From NCBI GenBank assembly GCA_019671005.1, contig CM033718.1, forward strand, positions 20,898,014-20,962,013: a DNA stretch of 64,000 nt, given 5' to 3'. The notes under the pieces were generated by a model. That model searched no databases. It saw nothing but the letters and a program-made list of their open reading frames with translations, and had not been told where the DNA came from. Shown one piece after another: positions 11,176 through 21,779 of the stretch. The stretch is from Hibiscus mutabilis. Lineage: Eukaryota; Streptophyta; Magnoliopsida; Malvales; Malvaceae. A program made the translations under genes and the position numbers. Within the stretch, counting starts at the first letter, position 1; each line of letters starts with the position of its first letter.

Positions 11176-12430
11176 TTGTTTTTGTTTATTTTATTTATTT
11201 TGTTTTGTCTAGTGTATGACCAGGAGCCGCACTACGAAGGAATATCTATTATCGTCCTAGAGATTGAAAGAACCATACACAAGTTGAGGAGAAAACTTCA
11301 AAAAATGGCTCTAAATTGTAGAGCAGGTGTCAGGAACAATCAAGAAAATCCAATAATACATGAAGATATATCGCTCGCTCATGTTTTAGTTGTGGAAGAA
11401 AAACAACCTATCAGAGAATAATTGGCACCAAACATGGATAACTTGATGCTAGGACTGATTGGTCTAGAGGTTGATGGAGCACCTATCGGAGACCTAAGAC
11501 AACACTTGAAGCAATTCATGGAGGTTTGCCAATTATTTTAGCAACTTGGTGTAGCAGAGGAGATAGAGAAATTGAGATTATTCTCATTCTCTTTGAGAGG
11601 GGGCAAAAACGTGGCTGAGTTCTTTGCCACTTGGTTCAGTTACTTCATGGGCAGAATTATGCTAGAAGTTCTTTTTGAGATTTTAGCCACCTAAACTTAA
11701 TGCCAAGCTACGGAGTGAAATCATTACTTTTAGGCAAGCTGATGATGAGACCTTATATGATACCTAGGAGTGTTTCAAGGACTTGTTGAGGAGAAGCCTC
11801 ATGCATGGATTTCCTACTTGACCTAAATGGAGAACTTTTATAACGGGCTCAATGCTCATGCCAAGACTATGGTTGATGCTTCGGCAAATGGTTCACTACT
11901 GGAAAAGAATTACATAGAGGCATTTGACATCCTTAAAAGTATTGCCACCAATGATCTCCAATATCCTACTACCAGACTGGGAACCAGAACAAAAACGCCA
12001 AGAAATTAGAGCTAGATGCGTTGTCATCTATCTGTGCTCAAATTTCCAACGTCACTAATATAATGAAAACAATGTAAAAGCATACTGAAATTCGATAAGT
12101 GAAAGCACTAAAACCATTCTGCACAATTTGTTGAGAGGGTCATAATGTGGATGAATGTTCAGCAAATCCTGAATCGGTAAATTTTTTGCTAATTTTAATT
12201 GTAATATTAACCCACATTTCAATACTTATAATGCAGGTTGGAAGCAACATCCGAACTTCTCTTGGGCAAATCAGGGAGGTAACCAATTTAATTCCCAACA
12301 TCAAAACAACAACGCACTGCTAGGATTCAACCATAATCAGGGGACCACTTTAATATAGTACATGGAGCGAAATAATGAAACTGTCCAAAGTTTAGCAGAA
12401 TCTATGTGAAACTTGGAAGTCCAGCTATGA
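11176..12430 (+). pseudogene. Element A gag, broken
   Basis: N-terminal block with LEIERTIHKLRRKLQKM (11176-11421). The central capsid-like block carries RQHLKQFMEVCQLF and LRLFSFSLRGG (about 11490-11600), matching the retrotransposon gag fold also seen in B (RQHLKYFLEICNSF, LRLFPYSLRDRAKAW). A CCHC-type knuckle at 12120-12158 has an in-frame TGA inside it. Then comes a GWKQHPNFSWANQGG-like Athila tail near 12238-12290. At least six stops are visible. Gag would form the virus-like particle; dead here. Confidence 0.7.
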
Positions 12431-12598
12431 CAGATTGCCAATGTACTCAATAACTGACCCTATAGAACTTTGCCAAGTGATACGGAAGATACTCGATAAA
12501 AAGGGAATGAACAATGCAAAGCAACCACTCTTCGAAGTGGTAAACAATGTAAGAATAAAACACTTGTCAAACAACCAATTATATGCCAAGACGAGAAG

Positions 12599-13387
12599 AT
12601 GGTGCCAACAGATGAACCCAAGAAAGTAGAGAAAAAGGAGGCGAGCACTAAGAATGCCAAACCTCAATCTGATGCCAACACAACTTTGGCAAAACCTGCA
12701 GAGCCAGTATTTGCCTATCCAACACCACCTTTTCCACAAAGGCTCTATAAACACAAACAAGATCAGCAGATTAAGCGCTTCTTGGAAGTCCTTAAACAAC
12801 TACAAATTAATATACCATTAGTGGAAGCTCTCGAACAAATGCTTAACTACGTCAAATTCATGAAGGACATCTTGTCCAAAAAGAGGAAGTTGTGTGATAT
12901 TGAGAATGCCGCTCTTACTGAAGGATGCAGTGCAATGATAACTAATAGATTGCCTCCAAAATTGAAAGATTCAAGAAGTTTCACCATTCCCTGTACGATT
13001 GGTAATAAATTCACGGGTAAAGCACTGTGTGACCTGGGAGCCAGCATCAATCTGATGCCAATGTCAGTTTTCAAGAAGCTTAGAATTGAAGCAAGGCCTA
13101 ACACGGTAACATTTCGACTGGCAGATCGATCTTATGCACATCTCAAGGGTAATATTAAGGATGTATTGGTAAAGGTAGACAAATTTATATTCTCAACTGA
13201 TTTTATTATTCTAGAGTATGAGGCTGATGTTAATGTCTTCATAATATTAGGAAGACCATTTCTTACCACTGGTAGGGCTTTAACTGATGTTCAGAACGGT
13301 GAGCTTAATATGAGTATGAATGACCAACAGGTTACGCTTAATGTATTTCAAGCTCTTAATTGTGCATATGAACCTGAGGAATACTAA
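12599..13387 (+). pseudogene. Element A aspartic protease region (open frame)
   Basis: A 262-residue open frame, the longest in A. The N-terminal half is a Lys/Pro-rich linker ending in PPFPQRL. Then a conserved stretch leads to the retropepsin domain: active site CDLGASINLMP (the D-L-G-A-S variant usual in Athila), then ADRSYAHLKG, KFIFSTDFIIL and the flap-distal ILGRPFLTTGRA. It aligns well with the protease of B at 21631-20942. The frame is open, but gag before it and pol after it are broken, so it is a domain relic. Element B is inserted about 120 bp downstream. Confidence 0.7.
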
Positions 13388-13505
13388 GCTGTTGAGCTAA
13401 TAGAGTCCATTCTTAATGTAGACATAACACAGATTTTCCAAAGTACAAATTTCGATGCTATGAAATAGGATGATGGGGATATGATGAGTGGGGAATATGA
13501 AGAAT

Positions 13506-14983
13506 TGTTGCGCGTAATAAGTGCTACGCAAATGTTCAAGTATACACGTCGCAAGTTATAGTATAAAAGATATCGTCTCCACAGGGATTGGTGCTACTTC
13601 AAGAATCTAGTCTCTTGCACTGTAAAAATAAAAACACAAATAAAAGATTATAGAAGTTTAACTAATCTAGAAAGCAAATAAGTAAAAGAAAGGATGAATT
13701 CAATTGAGAGAGATAGGCCAGGTTATCGTGAGTTGAGGTGTGATAGCCGATTGGATCGTTTTGGTAAAAGAGTGCACGGGCAACTCAGTTGACGTGGCAA
13801 CTTGCACAACGGGGTTGCCTTGGCAACTAATTGATGGTTGCCTGGGCGACTAGTTGGGCAACTACTTGGGCATCTGGGCAGCAACTTCAAGGTTCGGTAG
13901 AGCGTTCTTCAATGGTTTCTTCTTATCCCTAAGTCGAAACTCTAGCTACTTGTGCATGCCTTGATAATACATCCCTGCGTGAATCAAGGGTGAACAACAA
14001 CCAATCTTGCGCTCCTCTTAGCCGTTGAAATCCTTAACTTATTCCTAAGCCGGATTAATCTTCACCATTATTGGATTGAATAAAGATCATATTCATTCGT
14101 TTCTTGAATCTAACTCTCCTGATATTAGATAAATGGATGAAATCACGAGATCCTCTCCCAATTCACTCGCAAACAATAATAAGAACCAAGAATGAATAAA
14201 CCTTGAAATAGAAAAGTGCAAACTCTTATTACCTAAACAGAAACCAATAGTTTCTCACAACCACAAAACACAATAACCATAGCCAAGTAGATTTAGTTCA
14301 TGGCTAGGTTCCAAAGAAACACAAGATAATTAATCCCTAGCATGAACCCAATCGAACAAGGAAGAAAAGATGAAGCTTGTCGAAAATCCCTTGCCCTAGA
14401 AGCTTGCCGAAAATTCTCCTTGCTTCATCTCTTGGACTTGTCGAATTTTGCCCTCTTGCTCTCTTCACAAGTAGTCGAAATCTCCTTGCTATTTATAGGG
14501 CTAGGCCAAAGTCCTTCTTTGAGGAGGAGTTTGAGTTGAAATTAAATTATCTTTAAAGAATATAATTCTTTATTATAATTTTATTCCTATTAGAACTTCT
14601 CCTATCTTCTTAGAATTTAATTCTTCTTTAATCTTTGCATGGCAATCAAATTCCTTTGGGCTTGGGCCTTGCTCCATGTCATCTTGGGCTTGTAAAGTCA
14701 TTAATTTCGACATCCCTATTGCATTTTCTCTTTGTTGACAATTGCCATGGCATCTGGCTCGGCGTCTCCTTCATGCATTGCCCTGGCAACTAGCTCGGTA
14801 TATCCTTCATGCATTGCCCTGGCAACTAGCTCGGCATTGCTTTGGTAAGTGATCCTGCACATACACACACAAAGCACACCAAAGCAGCATCTTTTCCACA
14901 AAAACTACCAAGTTATGTAATCAAGCTCAATGATGGAAGGAAACATGGATTAATGCATGAATGGCTAACTATGCAACTCATCA
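13506..14983 (-). repeat. 3' LTR of element B
   Basis: On the plus strand it runs from TGTTGCGCGTAATAAG to GCAACTCATCA and adjoins the polypurine tract. Minus-strand TATA box CTATAAATAG at 14489-14498. It contains palindromes TTGCC-NN-GGCAA at 13815, 14778 and 14814 and a duplicated segment of about 36 bp around the last two. The frames at 14342-14539 and 14716-14901 recur in the other LTR and are not genes. Confidence 0.9.
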
Positions 14984-15025
14984 CACCCCCAAACTCGAAC
15001 TATTGCTTGTCCTCAAGCAATGCAA
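14984..15025 (-). promoter_or_regulatory. Polypurine tract of B next to the 3' LTR
   Basis: On the minus strand: TTGAGGACAAGCAATAG, then GAGTTTGGGGGTG, then the LTR start TGATGAGTTGC. The TTTGGGGGTG core matches that of A at 31094-31103. Confidence 0.8.
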
Positions 15026-15745
15026 ACTCATAATTACCTGGCAAGACTTCAACTTTTACAAACTTAGCTTTGAACTTGATTTCAATTCTCTGAACCAGGG
15101 CACAAAGTATGATTGGCTTTTTATTTTTCAGAAAACTGAGGAATTACTCGGAATCAAACTATAATGCTTGTGAGTGTGTACGGAGTTGTGTGCAAGTTGA
15201 TTTTTCGGATCCTATGCAAACAATAGGTTTTCAAATTACTTTATTGGGTTCTTTTTAACATGTTTTAGCTAGAGCCAGTTTTGGGCACCTCTAGTGTTTT
15301 ATTTTTAGTTTTCTTAAGTTAATTTAATCGACTAGAGCCGGTTTCGGGCACCTCTAGTTAAAATTTTTCTTTCTCCTCCTAGAGCCAGTTTCGGGCACCT
15401 CTAGTGATCAATTTTTTTAGCATATGCTAGAGCCAATTTCGGGCACCTCTAGCATTCATCCAATTTTTTCTAATCCCCCAATTTGTTAATTATCAACCTA
15501 AGTTCACTAGAATTCCTTAAATCAATCAAACCACAACAGTGTTTCATCAAATTTAGCATCATAGTGAAATTCTAAGTTTTTCCATGGTTATCCTAGAATA
15601 AAAATTCTATCAATTTAAGTGCATTGGCAAAGTCATCATCGAATATTCATCAAATCTAAGCAATTCTTGTTTCAATTAAAGGCATGGCAAGCAATTTATG
15701 TATCCTAAATGTAATACTTAAGATGAATGTAATTAAACATGGTAA
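15026..15745 (-). other. Non-coding stretch between the two polypurine tracts of B
   Basis: No gene. It holds four inverted-repeat boxes at 15272-15455 (separate entry) and AT-rich sequence. The equivalent stretch in A is 30140-31093. Confidence 0.6.
15272..15455. repeat. Four CTAGAG...CTCTAG boxes
   Basis: Four 26-bp boxes at about 15272, 15331, 15378 and 15428, spaced 47-59 bp apart. Each starts CTAGAGCC, has a core AGTTTCGGGCAC and ends CTCTAG, so the ends are inverted repeats. Core variants are AGTTTTGGG, GGTTTCGGG, AGTTTCGGG and AATTTCGGG. Confidence 0.85.
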
Positions 15746-15747
15746 CT

Positions 15748-15790
15748 ACCCCCCCCCAAACTCGAGTGAGGCATTGTCCTCAATGCATGC
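15748..15790 (-). promoter_or_regulatory. Second, internal polypurine tract of B
   Basis: On the minus strand: GCATGCATTGAGGACAATGC, then CTCGAGTTTGGGGGGGGG. Same layout as the LTR-adjacent tract (GAGGACAA...TTTGGGGG), about 770 bp upstream of it in element orientation. Confidence 0.65.
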
Positions 15791-15932
15791 GAAAAATAAA
15801 AATAAAGATGCATACGAGGACTTACTCCGAGAGTTCGTCATCGTAGATGATTAGTTTCCTTCTTGTCGGTGTCTTGATTCTCTTGCTTGAACGCGATGGT
15901 TGTTTTCTTGTTGCCGGTGGTGGAATCGATCC

Positions 15933-17285
15933 TCATACGGGGTTGTCCTCATCGTCCTCTTCATCAATATCAATGGCTTTTCGCTTGGAGGATTCAATTG
16001 GTGCGGTCTTTATTGGTTCAATGGAGGACTTGTCCGAATCTAAAAAATTAGAGAATGATTCCGTAGGAGTTGATTCGGGCATAGGTGCTTTACCTTTGGC
16101 TTTTTCAGTTGTTATCGGGATGCCTTTAGCTTTGGTAGCCGTGGCATCTTCAGGGTTGGTTGCCGTGGCGTCAGCTTCCTTGGTTGCCGGAGCAAGGATC
16201 TCGGTGGGAAAGATTGGGAATGGCACGCGATTGTCCGGGTACTTTTCTAGGATTACTTGGGTGATGGCATTGTTGTGCTCCTTCATGTACCGCATGAACA
16301 TTAGTTGCCGATCTTCAATTTGCCTTAGGCGGCTCGCTAATGAGTGCAAAAGTGCTTCAAAGTGTCCCGGGATTAATGGCCGAGTTGCCCTGGCGTTAGG
16401 TGCTTGGGCATTAGGGATTGTCGCGGCGGCAGGAGTTGCCGTGGCAATTGGAGGCCTTGAAGAATCTCCCGGTGCCTCTCCCATTAGCTTCCGGATTAGT
16501 GCTTGATTCCAACCAGACTTGGGTAGGGCCTTTCCATCGGTGGACTCACTCGGGACATACATCTCCTTGCAAAGATTAGAAATTAAGCAAGGGAAGAAAA
16601 GATAACCCTTATCTTTTGAGCTGCATACAAAAATCTCATCAAAAATAATTTTTCCTATGTTAATGATGCGATTATGCAAAATAGAATGTATGAGCAAAAG
16701 ACGTGGTATATCAACGGTAGTATTGTGTGTGGGGGGCATTAAAGAAGTTTTAACAAACTTATTCCATAGTTTTGCCTCGGGTTTAAGCCGAAGGCGATTT
16801 ACCGTGCCCTTGTATTTACCATCGTTCTAATGAGTTCCCGGTTGAGTGAGTTCTTGAAGCACCTTGTCGAGCTGCTTGGGATTGATTTGGTCAACGAAGG
16901 CTTGATGCTCGTCCTTCTCAATGTAAAGTCCGTAAAAGGTGTTGATGCTTTCGGGACTTATAAGTATGGCCTTGTCACGAACAAAAACATAAGGATTATC
17001 CGGGTTAGGTGAGTGAGCATAGAATTCTCTTACCCATGAGATGTTACCCGGTTCCGGTTGATGGCAAAAGATTTGCTACTTTTGATGTGCAATCCTCTTG
17101 AAGATGAATGGTTCAAGGCCGAAATCTTGATGAGAGTTGGAGTATTCAAAGCCTTGTTCTTCATGAATCTTCCGGCTTTCAAACTTGGATTGAAATCTTT
17201 CTTGAACCGCCGGTGTAGCAAACTTCTTGTATCTTGGTTCTTTGGAGGAACTTGGATGAACTAAAAGTTTAATCTTGGATGCCAT
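15933..17285 (-). pseudogene. Element B post-integrase ORF (Athila 'env-like' position)
   Basis: Starts at an ATG (17285) with MASKIKLLVHPSSSKEPR, then an RFQSKFESRKIHEEQGF block. It continues in shifted frames around 17030-16830 and resumes as a 268-residue open frame (16739-15933) with INIGKIIFDEIF and LFFPCLISNLC motifs, an Ala/Thr/Pro-rich region, a helical stretch (LLHSLASRLRQIEDRQL) and an acidic Lys-Arg tail. The family resembles the 'putative plant transposon protein' domain (Transposase_32 type) found after integrase in Athila elements; this slot is called env-like, but I see no signal peptide or membrane segment. A homologous, more decayed copy sits in A at 28640-30041. Function unknown. 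At least two frame breaks. Confidence 0.65.
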
Positions 17286-17289
17286 GTAT

Positions 17290-17815
17290 GATCTTGGCTG
17301 TGAGTAAAAACAAAGAAAAGAAAAGAAACTAAAAGTTGCAAGATAGAAAGTAGGAATAGGTTAAGGGTGATGGGTTTTATAGAAAAGATAGGTGGTTGGG
17401 ATTGGGAGAAATCGAAAAAAGGGTTTAGGGTTTGGTAGGAATTTTCGACAAATGGGATTTGGTTAGGATGAATTGGAGGCTTTATATAAGCCTTAGATTC
17501 AGCCCATTAGTTTCTTTGTTGAAGATGTTTTCCTGCTTGGTTTAGAATTCCTTCTTTATCTTGAACTTCCTTTCCTACAATTCAAAAACAACTCAAATAA
17601 GGATTAAAATTAAAGATAAACTAATAAAGAAAATAAATAAAGATGTGTAATAGGATTCTTAAACTAAAAAAAAAATCTATCCTAAAACTACTTAATAATC
17701 GAAAAAAAATAAAAAAAAAATCGAAAAAAATAAAATACTTAAATAGTTGAAAAAAATAAAAATAAAAATAAAATATAAAATATAAAAATAAAAATATAAA
17801 AAGGGAGAGCATGCT
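17290..17815 (-). other. Leader before the post-integrase ORF; A/T-rich tract
   Basis: No gene. 17590-17810 is nearly pure A/T with runs of A and TATAAAAATA units. The minus-strand Phe/Leu/Tyr-rich frame there is an artefact of composition. Confidence 0.6.
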
Positions 17816-17819
17816 CATG

Positions 17820-19050
17820 CATCTCTTAAATTGACCACTTCCTTGTTACGTTCCACATGGGCACCATTGTAGTGCTTCAATCTTTGTCCATTAACTTTGA
17901 ATTCATGGTTGTCAGAGATGGACTTGATTATCACGGCACCATGAGAGAATGGTTTGACGACTTCGAATGGTCCCTACCATCTTGATTTCAGCTTTGCCGG
18001 GAAAAGTTTTAGCCGAGAATTGAATATGAGAACTAGTTGCCCTGGTGTGAATTGCCATGGCAATAGTTTCTTGTCATGCCATCGCTTTGTTTTCTCCTTG
18101 TAGATTCGTGCATTGTTATAGGCGAGTGCACGAAATTCTTCTATCTCATTGAGATCCATCAAGCGCTTTTGTCCGGCACTTTCCCAATCCATATTCACAG
18201 TCTTGATTGCCCAGTACGCCTTGTGCTTGATTTCCACCGGTAGATGACATGTTTTACCATAGACAAGTCGGAAGGGGGACATACCTAAGGGTGTTTTGAA
18301 TGCAGTGCGATATGCCCAAAGTGCGTCATCTAGTCTTAATGACCAATCCTTCCTTGAGGGATTTACAACTTTCTCGAGTATTCCCTTCAACTCCCGGTTG
18401 GAAATTTCTGCTTGCCCGTTGGTTTGTGGGTGATATGCCGAACCGTTGCAACATCTTGGCAATTAGTCTGTTGTCAAAATGCTTGCCCCCGTCACTGATA
18501 ATTGCTCTCGGCATCCCAAACCGTGTAAATATGTTTTTCTGCAGGAATCGTTGCACGGTCTTGGAATCGTCGTTGGGAACTGCAGCTGCCTCTACCCATT
18601 TAGACACATAGTCGATGGCGAGTAAGATGTAGAGGTTACCGAATGAAGATGGGAAAGGTCCCATAAAATCGATCCCCATACATCGAACAGTTCCACCTCG
18701 ATGATGTTCTGGAGTGGCATCTCATGTCGTCTCGAGATATTGGCCGTCCTTTGGCAACGATCACATTGCTTGTAAAAGTCTTGGGCATCTTTGTACAATG
18801 TTGGCCAATACAAACCAGATTGCAAGACTTTTTGGCATGATACGAGTTCCTCCAAAATGTCCTCCATAGGGTGAAGAATGGCATTGCCGAAGTACATTCT
18901 GTTGCTCTTCTTCAGGGACACATCGGCGTATAACCTGATCTGCACATTGTTTAAAAAAAAGGCTCGTCCCAAAAGTAATGCTTAGCATCATGGCGGAACC
19001 GCTTCTTCCCTTGGTGAGTAATGCCATAAGGAAAAATACCACAAACAAGG
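17820..19050 (-). pseudogene. Element B integrase
   Basis: The zinc-binding N-terminus has GGHFGGTR and the CC pair CDRCQRTA (18780-18750). In the core, Asp lies in GIDFMGPFP (18675), Asp in IISDGGKHF (18500) and Glu in GQAEISNRELK (18415), so the DDE triad is present. The C-terminal part has KKLLPWQFTPGQLVL, FNSRLKLFP and a final conserved tail down to about 17820. The domain is spread over three frames (about 19048-18761, 18972-18592, 18679-17974), so several single-base shifts break it, but all catalytic residues survive. Enzyme role: inserting element cDNA into the genome. Confidence 0.8.
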
Positions 19051-19057
19051 AAGTTAA

Positions 19058-19250
19058 CTAAATCCTCGTACCAGGGTATTGCCAAGGCATGTGCTGCCGT
19101 AGTGACTGCTCCCAGAATTGCCGCGGCGTACGCGTCAAAGACTGCTGTGGCGTCGAGAGTTGTCGAGGCATGTGCATCCATGGTTGCCGAGGCGTCAAGG
19201 TTTGCCGAGGCGTCGAGGGTTGCCGAGGCGTCGAGGGTTGCCGAGGCAAC
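19058..19250 (-). repeat. 18-bp tandem repeat within the RNase H-integrase linker of B
   Basis: Three to four units of GTTGCCGAGGCGTCGAGG on the plus strand (19185-19250), with looser copies to 19090. On the minus strand it is in frame and encodes a repeated TLDASA hexapeptide, giving an Ala/Asp/Thr-rich insertion of about 55 residues between DEQILVA and AIPWYEDLVNFL. Element A lacks this insertion (DEYLLATTTIPWY). Confidence 0.85.
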
Positions 19251-19905
19251 TAAAATTTGTTCATCCGGGAATGGATCACATATCTCAAGATTCGCGTTCT
19301 CCTCCTTATTGCGTTCCAAACGTGATAAGTGATCGGCCACTTGATTTTCTGTTCCTTTCCTGTCCTTAATTTCAATATCAAATTCTGTTAAAAGTAATAT
19401 CCAACGAATCAAACGAGGTTTAGCATCCTTTTTAGCAAATAAGTATTTGATTGCCGAATGGTCCGTATGAACAATTACCTTTGTACCAATTAAATAGGAT
19501 TGGAACTTGTCAAATGCGAAAACTACAGCTAGTAACTCTTTCTCCGTTGTTGTGTAATTCACTTGAGCACCATTAAGAGTTTTACTAGCATAGTATATCA
19601 CATGGAAGGTCTTACGTGCGTTGGCCTAGGATTTGCTCCTACCGCGAAATCACTTGCATCACACATGAGCTCAAAAGGTAGCGTCCAATCTGGTGGAACG
19701 ACAATGGGTGCCGAGGCAAGCTTTTTCTTTAGGGTTTCGAATCTTGAGTGAAAGAATCATCAAAATTGAAGACTTTATCCTGTTCAAGCAGATTACACAA
19801 GGGTTTAGTGATTTTAGAAAAATTATGAATGAACCCTCTGTAAAAACGCATGTCCAGAAAACTTGAATTCCTTTAACCGAATTTGGTGGGGTAATCTCTC
19901 GATCA
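19250..19905 (-). pseudogene. Element B RNase H
   Basis: Open from 19601 with IYYASKTLNGAQVNYTTTEK, VHTDHSAIKYLFAKKD and the terminal RKGTENQVADHLSRLE block, the standard Ty3 RNase H sequence including the late catalytic Asp. The N-terminal quarter (about 19605-19905) lies in other frames. The 18-bp repeat and integrase follow in the same frame without a stop until 18951. Confidence 0.75.
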
Positions 19906-20640
19906 CGTCCACCTTGGCTTTGTCTACTTCAATTCCCTTGGATGAAATCTTGTGGCGAGCACTATTCCTTCATCTACCATAAAATGGCATTTCTCCCAAT
20001 TGAGGACTAAATCTTTTTCTTCGCATCTTGCTAACACCCTCTCTAGATTGCCGAGACAGCTGTCGAAGTCATTACCAAAAACAGAAAAATCATCCATGAA
20101 GATCTCAAGGAAGTCTTCGACCATGTCTGAAAAGAGTGCCATCATGCATCTTTGGAAGGTTGCGGGCGTTACACAATCCGAACGGCATCCTTCGGAAGGC
20201 ATAAGTACCGTATGGGCATGTGAAGGTTGTCTTTTCTTGATCTTCGGTGCTATGGCAATCTGATTGTAACCTGAATAACCATCAAGAAAACAATAAAAGG
20301 GTTTACCCGCAAGGCGGTCAAGCATTTGATCAAAAAAGGGTAATGGGAAGTGATCTTTCCTAGTGGCTTTGTTTAGCTTTCGATAGTCCATACAAACCCT
20401 CCAACCGGTCTGATCTGGTTGGGATAAGTTCATTATTTTCATTGCTTACCCTTTGTTATACCTCCCTTTTTTCGGTACACATTGTACCGGGCTTACCCAC
20501 GTACTATCGAGAGATAGGGTATATAATGCAGCGTCAAGCCACTTGATGATTTCTTTCATTACAACCCCTTTCATGACATGATTCAGTCTCCTCGGGCCTC
20601 AATTGAAGGTTTGTGATCATCTTCCAACAAGATCTTGTGC
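19905..20640 (-). pseudogene. Element B reverse transcriptase
   Basis: Motifs in order: GWRVCMDYRKLNKATRKDHF, PFFDQMLDRLAG, YCFLDGYSGYNQI and the catalytic FMDDFSVFG (an FxDD form of the YxDD box, usual in Athila). Between SGYNQI and TFQRCMM about 25 residues are read in the wrong frame, which implies a pair of compensating one-base shifts near 20250 and 20160. The part beyond KCHFMVDEGIVLA is also shifted. It copies element RNA into DNA; this copy is damaged but recent. Confidence 0.8.
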
Positions 20641-20941
20641 ATGCACACATTTGGGCTAATTCCCTTCAAGTCGGCAATTATCCACCCTATTGCCTTTTTT
20701 GTGTAGCTTCAACATCTTGATCAGCTTCTTTTTCTGCTCAGGCTGTAACTTAGAAGAAATAATTACGGGTAATGTATTATCGGCCCCTAAGTATACATAT
20801 TTTAGTTGCTCTCGGCAATTGTTTCAACTCAAGAATTGGTGGTTGTTCAATAGAGGGTTTTTCGAGCTTACCTTCCTTACTTACGAGTAGTCCCGGTGGT
20901 TCAAAGTATGTACCGGGTCGATTGACTAGCCAATTTGCCTC

Positions 20942-21631
20942 TTACGGTTGTTCCTCATCGACCGGTTCTTCATACTCCTCATGTTCCTCTTGGTCGGCAA
21001 TGTAGTTGCCGAGGTAACTAAATTCCTCATCGAAGTTAAACTCTGCTGTGGCATGAAGTAGTTGGCATTCTTCTGGATCATCGGCATGCCTTAGTGTTTG
21101 GAACACATTTAGTTTAACTTGATGGTCATTCACCCTCATTGTGAGTTCTCCCTTTTCAACATCAATCAAGATCCTCCCTGTTGCTAGGAATGGTCTCCCG
21201 AGAATGATGGGCGCATGCTCATCTGCTTCACAATCCAAAACAATAAAGTCAGCGGGAAAAATAAATTTATCGACTTTTACCAGTATGTCTTCGATTTTTC
21301 CCTCTGGATGCACATAGGATCTGTCGGCTAGCTGAAGCAAAACTGTTGTAGGTCTTGCCTTCCCGATTCCTAGTTTTTGGAAAACCGATTTAGGCATCAA
21401 GTTTATGCTAGCCCCTAGGTCGCATAGTACTTTCCCGACATAGTGATTTCCAGTAGAACAGGGTATTGTGAAACTTCCGGGATCCTTCAACTTGGGTGGC
21501 ATACGATTGTGCAACATTGCCATGCATCCCTCTGTTGCGGCAACTGTTTCAAACTCTCCTAGCCTTGTTCTCTTGGACACAATGTATTTAAGAAACTTGG
21601 CATAGTTTGGCATTTGTTCAATTGCTTCCAC
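20942..21631 (-). pseudogene. Element B aspartic protease
   Basis: The 229-residue open frame has active site CDLGASINLMP, then LADRSYVHPEGKI, KFIFPADFIVLD and ILGRPFLATGRI. It is closely parallel to A's protease (12599-13387). The C-terminal 40 residues are acidic (EEHEEYEEPVDEEQP). Upstream, 21780-21559 supplies the linker with PPPFPQRLKRQKQEYQFKKF in a different frame. Between this domain and RT (20940-20640) no clean frame is seen. Confidence 0.75.
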
Positions 21632-21779
21632 AATGGCAAGTTGATGTGGACTTGCTTTAGGATATCAAGAAACTTCTTGAATTGGTATTCTTGCTTTTGT
21701 CGCTTCAACCTTTGTGGGAATGGTGGTGGAAGTCGGATATCTTCGATCCTTTCATTGGTTTGAAACCTGATTGACGGCA

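Noticed and set aside
15847..16506. Long plus-strand frame of 219 codons
   Set aside because: It is the shadow of the post-integrase ORF on the minus strand, whose conserved motifs match element A.
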